The position numbers and the translations under genes were made by a program. Below, piece after piece: positions 8,640-16,720 of a stretch of 64,000 bases of DNA. The first letter of the stretch is position 1. Each line of letters starts with the position of its first letter. This DNA comes from a virus. The DNA lies in IMG/VR virus record IMGVR_UViG_3300025309_000006, positions 62,001 to 126,000 of that record, one strand, 5' to 3'. The notes beneath the pieces are model-generated. The model was not told the origin of the DNA, made no database searches, and saw only the letters and a list, made by a program, of their open reading frames with translations.

Positions 8640-9080
8640 ATTAATAATCAAGTTTTAATAACTTTAGATAAAAATACATTGGATGAATATAATAAATACT
8701 ATTTCAATAAATATCCAAGGAGAAAAGTTGCACCTATCAAGAAACCAATTCCACCATCACTTAACGAATATATTTCCATGATTCGTATGGCACAGAATAC
8801 ACTTAAAGGTAAATATAAAGAATTTTCAATATGGTTAGCAGAACATTACAAAATAAATAATCTTAATTTAGATAACGCAATTATTACATATACATTCTAT
8901 TTTAAAACTCATATAAGACACGATTTTGATAATCTTATGCTTACCCCTAAATTATGTAACGATGGGTTAGTAGATGCAGGAGTTTTTAAAGATGATTGTG
9001 GAGAGTTTTTAAAGTTGTATTTTAATGAATTTAAATATGATAAAACCAACCCTAGAGTTGAAATGTTGTTAGAATGGTAA
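8640..9080 (+). CDS. RusA-like Holliday junction resolvase with apparent ATT start
   Basis: About 146 residues if translation begins at ATT 8640; the first canonical in-frame start is TTG 8679, which would remove 13 residues. The longer form is preferred because AGGAG lies 10 bases upstream of 8640 and the ITLDKNTLDEYNKYYFNKYPRRK segment looks like the N-terminus of Firmicute RusA-like proteins. The family core is clear: IPPSLNEYI, then RHDFDNL with the acidic metal-binding DxDN, and DGLVDAGVFKDD. RusA enzymes cut Holliday junctions in phage recombination. The only ATG near the site (8630) is in another frame and stops after two codons. Confidence 0.75.
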   Translation: MNNQVLITLDKNTLDEYNKYYFNKYPRRKVAPIKKPIPPSLNEYISMIRMAQNTLKGKYKEFSIWLAEHYKINNLNLDNAIITYTFYFKTHIRHDFDNLMLTPKLCNDGLVDAGVFKDDCGEFLKLYFNEFKYDKTNPRVEMLLEW

Positions 9081-9213
9081 TTTTAATTGGTAATTGATAT
9101 TCTAAACCCCTTATATAACAACACTTTTCAAATTCTCTAAATGGGAATTTTTATAATTTACAGAGGTATTCAATAAAAATATCTAAAATAATTAAAAAAA
9201 GGAATGATTATTA

Positions 9214-9381
9214 ATGATTATCAAATCCAAAAGAATTAAAAGATTTCTATACAATTTAGGGTTTGAATTCTCAGTCTTAAATACAAATGGGAAAGAAGAA
9301 TATTCATTTCCTGAATCATCTCAATTAAAAGAATCTATAGATTTTTACTACAAAATAAGGAAGACTTTTGAAAGTCAATAA
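9214..9381 (+). CDS. Small DUF5659-like protein
   Basis: 55 residues, ATG 9214 with AAAAAAAGGAATG upstream. The pattern RFLYNLGFEFSVL, then EEYSFPESSQLKESIDFYYKI resembles the small phage family DUF5659 (hydrophobic FL-x3-GF, then Y-x-F-x2-S-x2-L). Two other proteins here (35785-35952 and 42682-42957) share this pattern. Function unknown. The helicase gene starts 29 bases after the stop. Confidence 0.5.
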   Translation: MIIKSKRIKRFLYNLGFEFSVLNTNGKEEYSFPESSQLKESIDFYYKIRKTFESQ

Positions 9382-9410
9382 CCTTAAAAACAAGGAGGTC
9401 GAAAGACTAA

Positions 9411-10877
9411 ATGGAAAAACAATACATAAGTGATCTAATTACAAGTGAAAACATTGACAATTGGACTTCAGACAAAATTGTATTTATAGAAGGGCCAACT
9501 GGAAGAGGTAAGAGTCATTTCATAAAACATACTTTATCAGATCATAATCCATTTAAGAAAATATTAATACTAGTCAATAGAACAATAATTAAGAAACAAT
9601 CCAAGAAAGAATTATTAAGAGTAGATATTGATAATATTACAATAATTACTTACCAACACCTAGCAACTCTAATATTAGAGAAAAAGACAGCAGAATTTGA
9701 AGGTTATAATTACATAATCTGTGATGAAGCACATCATTTTTGTGAAGAAAGTGAATTCATTTTTAATACTGATGTTTCATTTAATTGGGTTATGAGACAA
9801 TCAGGTATTAAAATATTTATGACTGCTACTGCATATTTTATTAAAAATTATTTAACCAAAGAATTAAAATTAGAAATAGATCATTATCATATCAAAAATG
9901 AATATGAGTTTATAGAAAAACTATACTTCTTTGAGAATGATGATGTAATTAAGAAATTGTTGTTTGACTTACCATCTGATGAAAAAGCAATATATTTTAC
10001 TAATGCTAAGAAAGCACATGAAATGAGCGAATTGCTAGAATCATGTGCTTTCTACTGTTCTAAGAATAATTATGATTATTCGAGATATGTAAATTCTGAA
10101 GTAGTTGCTTATATTGAAGAAAATGAGAAATTTGAAGAACAAGTTCTTTGCACAACTAAAGTTATGGATACAGGGGTTAATATTAAGGATGATTTTATTA
10201 GGCATATAATAGTAGATATTGCGGATTTATCAAGCATAATTCAATGCATTGGAAGAAAAAGAATCAAAGGTAGTGAGAAAATAATAGTTTATATAAAAGA
10301 TAAGAAAGGCAATTCTATTTCAAGAAAATTAGAAAACATTAAAGATAAATTAAGTTATGCAAATATTTTACGGGAAAAAGGTGACATCGCATTAGTACAA
10401 GAAAATGCTCATAAAAATACTTATGGGAATTTAATTTATGATATTATTAATAAGGATGAGTTGAGAATAGATAAGAAATTAAATGAGTTGATGTATTATA
10501 CATATAATCAAAATAAAATAATGTATGAAGGAATATTATTAGATAAGGAAAATGGTTTTAAGAATAAATTGTTTGAGAGGATGGGTATAGAAGATATGGC
10601 TTATACTTATCTAGAGGCAGAATTAGACGCATTAAAATTAGAACATATTTTGGACAGATTAGTTGGCGTTAAAATGTTTAAAGATGAACAGAAAGAATTT
10701 AAACAAATGCTACTAAAGGAATTATTGAATACACCAAAAGCAAATCACGGATCTATAGGATTAAAAACAATTAATTCTCTATTTGATGAAAATAAATTAA
10801 ATTTTCTAATGAATAGTAAAACTGAAAGAGCAGGAGAATTAAGAGGTAAAGCATATTGGGTAATATCTAAACTATAA
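9411..10877 (+). CDS. Superfamily 2 DNA/RNA helicase
   Basis: 488 residues, ATG behind AAGGAGGTCG. SF2 motifs are in order: Walker A GPTGRGKS (residues 28-35), DEAH box (105-108), motif III MTAT (137-140), a TTKVMDTGVNI motif V-like segment (~243) and IIQCIGRKR motif VI with arginine fingers (~276). The C-terminal ~150 residues are helical and unassigned. It resembles stand-alone phage helicases that unwind replication or recombination intermediates; the RusA-like resolvase upstream fits a recombination role. Substrate polarity cannot be judged from sequence. Confidence 0.85.
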   Translation: MEKQYISDLITSENIDNWTSDKIVFIEGPTGRGKSHFIKHTLSDHNPFKKILILVNRTIIKKQSKKELLRVDIDNITIITYQHLATLILEKKTAEFEGYNYIICDEAHHFCEESEFIFNTDVSFNWVMRQSGIKIFMTATAYFIKNYLTKELKLEIDHYHIKNEYEFIEKLYFFENDDVIKKLLFDLPSDEKAIYFTNAKKAHEMSELLESCAFYCSKNNYDYSRYVNSEVVAYIEENEKFEEQVLCTTKVMDTGVNIKDDFIRHIIVDIADLSSIIQCIGRKRIKGSEKIIVYIKDKKGNSISRKLENIKDKLSYANILREKGDIALVQENAHKNTYGNLIYDIINKDELRIDKKLNELMYYTYNQNKIMYEGILLDKENGFKNKLFERMGIEDMAYTYLEAELDALKLEHILDRLVGVKMFKDEQKEFKQMLLKELLNTPKANHGSIGLKTINSLFDENKLNFLMNSKTERAGELRGKAYWVISKL

Positions 10878-10885
10878 TATAATTT

Positions 10886-10944
10886 ATTGGTATGTTTTTT
10901 ACCAAATCATATATAATATATCTTTTGGTAATTTTCATACCAAT
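10886..10944. repeat. Two tandem TTGGTA-N7-TACCAA hairpins forming a larger inverted repeat
   Basis: Hairpins at 10887-10906 and 10924-10944 each have a TTGGTA/TACCAA stem, and together form an extended dyad (ATTGGTATG at the left end, CATACCAAT at the right). It lies nine bases after the helicase stop. It could be a bidirectional terminator or a tandem operator; there is no long T run after the second hairpin. Confidence 0.6.
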
Positions 10945-11316
10945 AATAACAAATAAAATAATAATTAATAAATCATATCCATGAAGTAATTTTGGGACAC
11001 CAAAATTGCGTAATGTTCCGTAGGACAAATATCAAATCAATAAAAACAACAAATAACCCAACGAAGCAAGGTCTTGTATTGCTATGTCGAAATACGCTTC
11101 TAGCCATTTCGCTAACGCTCAATGACTAGGATTTATTATTTGCTTAAATGATTTGTTAAATTTAATCCACTCATCACAAATTCTTAATAATAAATAAATA
11201 AAATTATTGTCGAAACAAATCACAATAAAAATCTAGCAATTTCCTCCTTTTTACTATATACTTAACACAACAAACAAATCCAAATAATCAAATTATAGTA
11301 AATGGAGGAAAGAAAT
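10945..11316 (+). promoter_or_regulatory. Leader of the CWB2 surface protein gene
   Basis: About 370 bases without a supported gene. It holds a repeated hairpin element (11058-11133), a TTTCCTCC segment at 11240-11247 that is perfectly complementary to the ribosome binding site GGAGGAAA at 11304-11311, and a weak -10-like TATACT at 11257. Whether TTTCCTCC is transcribed depends on the true start site. Confidence 0.45.
11058..11133. repeat. Copy A of a dispersed hairpin element
   Basis: The core at 11097-11133 (CTTCTAGCCATTTCGCT ... CTCAATGACTAGGATT) recurs with one difference at 42457-42493. Within it CTAGCCATT pairs with AATGACTAG (one mismatch). An upstream AACGAAGCAA block also recurs in copy B with one inserted base. 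Confidence 0.75.
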
Positions 11317-12933
11317 ATGAAAAGAAAACTATTCCCTAAAAAACTATTAACCACAATTTCCACAATCACATTATCCATTGCTCTATTATTCACATCCTCA
11401 TCTGTATTACCAACATTAGGTGCAACAAACACAAATCCAACAATTAATAGGCTCAGTGGTAATGACCGTTACGACACATCATCTCAAATTGCCAAGCAAG
11501 GGTGGTCTAATGGCTCAGATTCTTGTATTCTTGTCTATGGAGGTAATTATCCTGATGCACTCTCAGCAACACCTTTAGCAAAAAAACTTAATGCTCCAAT
11601 ATTGCTTACGGAAAACACATCGCTTACTCCAATAACAAAGCAGACAATAGTTGATCTGAATGTTAAAAACGTCACAATTATCGGTGGTACAGGTGTATTA
11701 TCATCTGCAATTGATACAGAATTGCAATCAATGAATATTAATGTAACTAGAATTTTTGGTCAAACTCAGTATGATACAGCTATAGAAATTGCTAAACAAT
11801 TCCCTTCTCCAAATGAACTAATAGTCTGCACTGGAGAAGAATTCTCTGACTCACTTTCAATTTCTCCTGTAGCATCAATTAAGCAAATACCGATTATATT
11901 GGTTCCTTCTGATAACATGCCAAGTTCAGTAAAAAATTATATTAATACAAATTCAGCAAATATTACGAAATCCTATATAATTGGAAATACAGACATAATT
12001 AATGATAATGTTGCCAATCAATTTCCAAATGTTGAAAAAATATCAGGTGCAACAAAATATGATAGAAATATAGCCATAAATCAAAAATTCAATAATCAAT
12101 TTAATTCAAATAATATTTGTCTTGCCACTGGTGAGCAATTTCCAGACGCTCTAAGTGGAAGTTCTTATGCATCCAAAATATCTTCTCCAATTATTTTAGT
12201 AAATAATGCTACTCCTAATGGTACGAAAAATTATTATCAGCAAAGATTAACAAATACTGATAATGTAATCGTTTTTGGTGGTACAGCAGTTGTTCCAGAT
12301 AGTGTAATACAAGGATTAGGCAATATAAGTAGTACAGATACGAATGTAAATGTACCTATTACTCCTATTGCACCAATTGCACCAATTGATATTGACAATA
12401 CTAATATTGTTAATAATTCAAATAATACTACTAATTCAAATAACAATAATACTACTACCATAATTAATAATGGATCTTCAAGTATAGATACTTCAACTGG
12501 TTGCATTAAAGGTTCTGTCACTTGGCAGTATAATAAATTTATTGGAACCAAAGCAGATGTCGGAGCAAAAATAGCTTTAATACCAAAAAATCTCAATAAA
12601 AATAGTGATAATCCAGTTTTTTCTTTAACATTATCACAAATACCTCAAGGTCAGAATGGAATTTATACTGCGAAAGCTAATGGATATGGAGAATATGAAA
12701 TTGCTGATGTTCCAGTTGGTAGTTATTATTTGTTAATTTCTTCTGTAAACACGAATAATAATATGACAATATCTTCAATTGATCAACAAATATTAAGCAA
12801 TTTATTGTCTTCAATGGATTGGAAATTTATTCAACCAACTTTAAAAATTCATAAGTATAATCTAATTAAAGTGCAGATAGAGGGTGGAAAAACCTTGACA
12901 GAAAGTTATGACTTTGGAAACACTTATATTTAG
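11317..12933 (+). CDS. Secreted CWB2-repeat surface protein with C-terminal regulatory-like beta domain
   Basis: 538 residues from ATG 11317 behind GGAGGAAAG (ATG 11302 in frame overlaps that site and is rejected). A signal peptide with a KRK/KK basic start and hydrophobic core ends near residue 35. Three cell-wall-binding type 2 repeats follow, marked by RLSGNDRYDTS, RIFGQTQYDTA and KISGATKYDRN, and by YGGNYPDAL, CTGEEFSDSL and ATGEQFPDAL. An Asn/Thr/Ile-rich linker (~residues 350-395) leads to a carboxypeptidase-regulatory-like domain (GYGEYEIADVPVGSYYLLIS). CWB2 repeats anchor clostridial surface proteins to wall polymers. Carriage here suggests lysogenic conversion of the host surface. 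Confidence 0.88.
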   Translation: MKRKLFPKKLLTTISTITLSIALLFTSSSVLPTLGATNTNPTINRLSGNDRYDTSSQIAKQGWSNGSDSCILVYGGNYPDALSATPLAKKLNAPILLTENTSLTPITKQTIVDLNVKNVTIIGGTGVLSSAIDTELQSMNINVTRIFGQTQYDTAIEIAKQFPSPNELIVCTGEEFSDSLSISPVASIKQIPIILVPSDNMPSSVKNYINTNSANITKSYIIGNTDIINDNVANQFPNVEKISGATKYDRNIAINQKFNNQFNSNNICLATGEQFPDALSGSSYASKISSPIILVNNATPNGTKNYYQQRLTNTDNVIVFGGTAVVPDSVIQGLGNISSTDTNVNVPITPIAPIAPIDIDNTNIVNNSNNTTNSNNNNTTTIINNGSSSIDTSTGCIKGSVTWQYNKFIGTKADVGAKIALIPKNLNKNSDNPVFSLTLSQIPQGQNGIYTAKANGYGEYEIADVPVGSYYLLISSVNTNNNMTISSIDQQILSNLLSSMDWKFIQPTLKIHKYNLIKVQIEGGKTLTESYDFGNTYI

Positions 12934-12970
12934 TTTAGAGTAAATTTTTTAAGTCAATTAATTCTTTATT

Positions 12971-12997
12971 GACCTCTGATTAGTCAGGGGTCTTTTT
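12971..12997 (+). terminator. Terminator after CWB2 gene
   Basis: GACCTCTGA / TCAGGGGTC stem with a 4-nt loop and five T. Confidence 0.88.
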
Positions 12998-13173
12998 GAT
13001 ATTTGTTTTTGATTTTAATGTTTTTATTGTCGTTATAAAATCGAATTACAAGCGTGAGGATTGACTGTGTTGAGTCAGAAATTTGTTGATTGTATTATCG
13101 TATGGGTCTAAATGATTTGTTGTGTGTGTTTTGAGAGGATTTGCGGTGATCATGTGATAAAATTATTAAAAGA
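12998..13173. other. Intergenic stretch, nothing assigned
   Basis: Between convergent genes. G/T-rich on the plus strand; a TGACT-N6-AGTCA dyad near 13063-13079 is the only structure seen. No open frame with a ribosome binding site. Confidence 0.4.
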
Positions 13174-13205
13174 ATAGAGACTCTAAGTTGGATTAGAGTC
13201 TCTAT
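13174..13205 (-). terminator. Terminator of minus-strand T5orf172 gene
   Basis: ATAGAGACTCTAA / TTAGAGTCTCTAT, 13 bp stem with a 6-nt loop. On the minus strand it is followed by TCTTTTAAT. Confidence 0.8.
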
Positions 13206-13233
13206 AAGAACAATTATAATTATAGTGTTTATA

Positions 13234-13977
13234 TTATTTATTCATTGATAATTCTATAATTAGCTCATTTTTATACCTAATTTTTTCATTATTGAGTCTA
13301 ATTATTTCCGTAGCATGATCAATTGCATTTGAAAGAACATTATTTAACTTTAACATATTTTCTTTAATATTTAGTCCATTTTTACACTCTGATAAAATCT
13401 TCTTAAATTCTTGTTTAATTTCTAAACTCTCATTTGGTATATATAATTCTGCACAATAATCTAAATCTAATACACTATTATTAGGTTTATTTAATTTACT
13501 AAGATCACAAGTTAAGAGATTTTTTAAAGTTTTAACATCTTGTGAATCTTCTTCAGTGTCTTCTGTTTTTACTTTTATATAATTTAAATAAGGTAAATTT
13601 TCTAAAATATCATTCAAACTTAAATCAAATAATTCTCCACTTTTTCTTCTCTTATTATCAAAGAATTCATGTAATATTTTTTCTGTTTCGTAGTAATTTA
13701 CATGTGGTTGTGATAATAACATTAATTTGCTGTTACTCTCACATTCATCTACAAGACTATAATTTTTAAATGTACTATTTATGTTTTGTATTCTAATTAT
13801 TGGATTTTTCGTACATCCAATTTTTAAGTAATCACCATATGGAACAATATATACATATCCAAAATAGGGAATGTCAGAATATATAGATTTAACATAATTA
13901 AATATACTGTTAATATGATTTCCGATATACCAAGGTTCTCCATTTATTTCGATGACTTTAACTTCTTCGTTTAACAT
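13234..13977 (-). CDS. T5orf172/MUG113-type GIY-YIG family protein
   Basis: 247 residues on the minus strand, ATG behind AAAGAGGTAGT. Residues ~37-130 match the T5orf172 (MUG113) branch of the GIY-YIG fold: FGYVYIVPYGDYLKIGCTKN, a following Arg-containing helix, and VNYYETEKILHEFFDNKRRKSGELFDL. The N-terminus (VKVIEINGEPWYIGNHI) resembles the start of BRO/antirepressor proteins, and the last ~50 residues are helical. It is divergent from an XRE regulator, with opposed consensus promoters between, so it may belong to an early regulatory switch. Endonuclease or regulator cannot be distinguished. Confidence 0.75.
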   Translation of the reverse strand: MLNEEVKVIEINGEPWYIGNHINSIFNYVKSIYSDIPYFGYVYIVPYGDYLKIGCTKNPIIRIQNINSTFKNYSLVDECESNSKLMLLSQPHVNYYETEKILHEFFDNKRRKSGELFDLSLNDILENLPYLNYIKVKTEDTEEDSQDVKTLKNLLTCDLSKLNKPNNSVLDLDYCAELYIPNESLEIKQEFKKILSECKNGLNIKENMLKLNNVLSNAIDHATEIIRLNNEKIRYKNELIIELSMNK

Positions 13978-14111
13978 TTGGTTACTACCTCTTTCTTTTT
14001 TAATTACTTTTATAATCTTTACACCCTTATGTATTGATTACCCAAGGCCCATCTCTGATAATAATATCACTTACTTTCTTTATTATATTTTCTATTTGAA
14101 CCTCCTTTATC

Positions 14112-14140
14112 ATTATACATGGATAAGTTTGATTTGTAAA
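14112..14140 (-). promoter_or_regulatory. Consensus promoter for the minus-strand T5orf172 gene
   Basis: On the minus strand TTTACA, 17-nt spacer, TATAAT. An ATGGATAA (plus strand 14119-14126) overlaps the upstream edge of the -10 and is repeated inverted at 14188-14195. Confidence 0.8.
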
Positions 14141-14157
14141 GTATAAAATAAAATTAA

Positions 14158-14187
14158 TTGACAATGTTTATATGAGTATGATATAAT
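14158..14187 (+). promoter_or_regulatory. Consensus promoter reading toward the XRE regulator
   Basis: TTGACA, 18-nt spacer, TATAAT. TTATCCAT (14188-14195) immediately follows the -10 and is the inverse of ATGGATAA at the opposing promoter, so both promoters may share an operator. Confidence 0.8.
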
Positions 14188-14303
14188 TTATCCATAAAGT
14201 TGATTCAAGTCTCTTCTATCCATTAATACATATACATATGCTTTATATTTTGTTAAGGCATGTGAGTTTGTGAATATGGTATAATAAATGGGAGAAGGGA
14301 TTG

Positions 14304-14513
14304 ATGGTTGTGGATAAAGTAGTTAAAAATAGATTAGGAGAAATATTGGGAGAAAGAGGAATATCTCAAACTTGGGTATCTAAAAAGACAGAAGTTACAA
14401 GACAAACAATATCTAATTTAATTAATCATAGATTTTGTCCAAGTTTAGAATTAGCTTTTAAAATATGTGATGCTTTAGGTTTAGAATTAACTGACGTATT
14501 TTATTACGAATAA
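14304..14513 (+). CDS. XRE/Cro-C1 family transcriptional regulator
   Basis: 69 residues, ATG 14304 behind GGGAGAAGGG; an in-frame TTG one codon upstream is less likely. Nearly the whole protein is one HTH_XRE domain: RLGEILGERGISQTWVSKKTEV, recognition helix TRQTISNLINHR, then LELAFKICDALGLELTDVF. Small single-domain Cro-like proteins of this kind control phage or plasmid switches. It is divergent from the T5orf172 gene, with a candidate shared operator (TTATCCAT dyad) between them. Confidence 0.88.
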   Translation: MVVDKVVKNRLGEILGERGISQTWVSKKTEVTRQTISNLINHRFCPSLELAFKICDALGLELTDVFYYE

Positions 14514-14542
14514 TATTAGTTAAAATATTTTCATATATTGTA

Positions 14543-14572
14543 TTGACATAGTATACATTCTCGTAGTATACT
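14543..14572 (+). promoter_or_regulatory. Promoter with overlapping dyad, upstream of the 211-residue unknown gene
   Basis: TTGACA, 18-nt spacer, TATACT. The dyad AGTATAC-N8-AGTATACT overlaps spacer and -10, so a repressor site is likely. Confidence 0.7.
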
Positions 14573-14631
14573 CTATTTGTAGGGAATAAAAACAAGTCCC
14601 TAACATTATTAGAGTAAAGGGGATAAGATTT

Positions 14632-15267
14632 ATGAAAAATACTAAACAAACTTCTAAATCCAAACTATCCTTCAATGACACAATGGAATTAAATATTCTC
14701 GAAACCTTAGAAGTTAGAACATCTCATTTATGTAATGAACTAAGACTCAATACAGACATCCACATTTCTTGGGCAGATTTATGTAAAATTATTTCTCCTT
14801 CTAATCCAATTAAAATTGCTGATAAAATTCATGCTTATTATAATGGTTTAGAAATTATGAATGATGAAGTTTATCATAAGATTTATGACTCCATTTATGA
14901 CATTGGTAAGAATGATGATAAATTCTATCATTGTGATGTTTTATGGATTAGTAGTATTTCTCAGATTATCTATGAGAATTTTAAGGATCAATGGGAAGTT
15001 GTAGTAAAAATTATGAAAGAAATACATAGTATGTATGGGAGTTTTGATTTAGACTTTATATTTAGCGAAGCAATTCTAACTATGAGAGAAAGATGTTTAA
15101 TTGGTGATGAATTGTTTACTTGTGTTTATGAGTATAAAAAGTGCAATGGATGTGTTGAGAAAGAGATTGATAAAAGTTATGAGGATTATTATGAATATGA
15201 AGAGGAAAATTATAGGTGTGATTATGGTGGTGATGATTTAGAATTGGGAAATAGGATTTTGCATTAG
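14632..15267 (+). CDS. Unknown acidic protein
   Basis: 211 residues, ATG behind AAAGGGGATAA. Predominantly helical, with a very acidic, Tyr-rich C-terminus (a YEDYYEYEEE segment) and cysteines at the C-terminal KKCNGC. No family recognised. It has its own strong promoter with an overlapping dyad and lies just downstream of the XRE regulator, so it is a candidate target of that regulator. Confidence 0.6.
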   Translation: MKNTKQTSKSKLSFNDTMELNILETLEVRTSHLCNELRLNTDIHISWADLCKIISPSNPIKIADKIHAYYNGLEIMNDEVYHKIYDSIYDIGKNDDKFYHCDVLWISSISQIIYENFKDQWEVVVKIMKEIHSMYGSFDLDFIFSEAILTMRERCLIGDELFTCVYEYKKCNGCVEKEIDKSYEDYYEYEEENYRCDYGGDDLELGNRILH

Positions 15268-15299
15268 TAAGATTGTGATTATTGTGGTTTGATTGTTTT

Positions 15300-15360
15300 A
15301 CAGAGGATAAAAGTTGAGAGTAATTAACTCAATGGGCAAACTCCACCCTCCTCTGTATTT
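15300..15360 (+). terminator. Terminator-like hairpin
   Basis: ACAGAGGA / TCCTCTGT outer stem enclosing a TTGAG/CTCAA pairing, followed by ATTTATATATTTTT. The long interior makes an attenuator or processed leader also possible. Confidence 0.5.
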
Positions 15361-15413
15361 ATATATTTTTATGGTTTAGGTGGAGTAAATAAAAATTGGA
15401 GGATGAAAGAGAT

Positions 15414-16562
15414 ATGAGTAAGAAATATACATATGAAGAAGTTAAGAAATTTGTTAATGATTTAGGATATGAATTAATTGGTGAATACAGAAATAGTCAT
15501 GAAAAAATAATCTTAAAAGATGTATTTGGTTATTATTATTCAATTAATTTAAATAATCTAAAAAACAATAAAATTCCTAGTAAATTCGGAATTGATAATC
15601 CGTATATAATTATAAATTTAAAATTGCTGTTAATTTTAAATTTTAATGAATTTTATTTAGTTGAAGATAATGATTATTCTGGAGTTAAAAGCAAAATAAT
15701 TTTAAAAGACAAATTTGGTTACTTTTATAGTGTTTCAGTGGATAGTTTACAACAAAATAAATATCCATTAAGATTCCACCCATCAAATCCTTTTAGTATT
15801 CAGAATATCAAATTATGGCTTAATTTAAATAATAAATCATTTAAATTAGTAAGTGCTCAGTATAAAGGAAATGATAAGCTTTTGATTTTTATAGATAAAA
15901 ATAGGTATTACTATAATTGTCGTTTTGCAGACATGCAAAGAGGCAAGGTTCCAGACAGATTTAATAAAAGCAATGTATTTACGATAGACAATATAAAACT
16001 TTGGTGTAAATTAACAAATAAAGATTTTGAATTATTAAGCAATAAATTTTTAGGGAGTGGCGATTATTTAAAATGGAAATGTTTAAAATGCAATGATGAA
16101 TTTGATAAAATTTGGGAAAATATTAAAGAAAATAGAGGTTGTCCAGCATGCAACAAATCTAAAGGGGAAAAGGAATGTAAAAGGGTTTTTCTTTCTAAGG
16201 GTTTTATTGAAATTACTCAAGAAGATTATAATAAACTATTAGATATTGATAAAAATCTTAATATATATATTATCTGTCAGAAAACTTTTGAAGGTTTATT
16301 AGGGATTAGAAATGGTTTATTATCATATGATTTCTTTATACCTAAATATAACTTGCTTATTGAATACCAAGGAGAATTTCATGATGGTAATGGAAATTAT
16401 TATATGAAGAAAAATCTTAAGAAGCAAAAAGAACATGACAGACGTAAGAGAGAATATAGTGAAAATAATAACATTAACTTATCAGAAATTTGGTATTGGG
16501 ATTATGATAATATAGAAAATATTTTAGATAAGATTTTAGACAAAGAAGAGTTTGCGGGTTAG
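15414..16562 (+). CDS. Zinc-ribbon plus EDxHD/Vsr-like nuclease (homing endonuclease type)
   Basis: 382 residues from ATG 15414; an in-frame TTG at 15396 is upstream but overlaps the GGAGG site. The N-terminal ~190 residues contain three or more imperfect ~60-residue repeats (IILKDVFGYYYSINLNNLKN; IILKDKFGYFYSVSVDSLQQ; IFIDKNRYYYNCRFADMQRG), probably DNA-reading modules. A zinc ribbon follows (CLKCNDEF, then CPACNKSKG, residues ~228-252). The C-terminal nuclease has YDFFIPKYNLLIEYQGEFHD and KEHDRRKREY, matching the EDxHD layout. Free-standing, next to a remnant frame at 16560. Confidence 0.75.
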   Translation: MSKKYTYEEVKKFVNDLGYELIGEYRNSHEKIILKDVFGYYYSINLNNLKNNKIPSKFGIDNPYIIINLKLLLILNFNEFYLVEDNDYSGVKSKIILKDKFGYFYSVSVDSLQQNKYPLRFHPSNPFSIQNIKLWLNLNNKSFKLVSAQYKGNDKLLIFIDKNRYYYNCRFADMQRGKVPDRFNKSNVFTIDNIKLWCKLTNKDFELLSNKFLGSGDYLKWKCLKCNDEFDKIWENIKENRGCPACNKSKGEKECKRVFLSKGFIEITQEDYNKLLDIDKNLNIYIICQKTFEGLLGIRNGLLSYDFFIPKYNLLIEYQGEFHDGNGNYYMKKNLKKQKEHDRRKREYSENNNINLSEIWYWDYDNIENILDKILDKEEFAG

Positions 16563-16702
16563 ATAAAAATCAATTCTATAAATCAAGAGATGATATTATC
16601 TTTATAGATTTATATCCTGATGACTTAAAGAATAATTGTGAAGGAGTGAAAGATAAATTAAGTAAAGTGTTGTCAGAATTAGAAGAGAAGCATAGTTTTT
16701 AA
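16560..16702 (+). pseudogene. Short open remnant without a start codon
   Basis: In a different frame from the preceding nuclease, an uninterrupted stretch encodes LDKNQFYKSRDDIIFIDLYP and continues to VLSELEEKHSF before a stop. It has no ATG/GTG/TTG start or ribosome binding site at its head and begins exactly at the stop of the nuclease gene. It could be the 3' end of a gene cut by nuclease insertion, or an extension lost by a frameshift. Confidence 0.35.
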
Positions 16703-16720
16703 TACAATTTCAAGTTTTTG

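Noticed and set aside
12237-12596. 119-codon open frame on the minus strand inside the CWB2 gene
   Set aside because: It mirrors the low-complexity Asn/Thr linker of the CWB2 protein, has no ribosome binding site and a non-natural hydrophobic composition.
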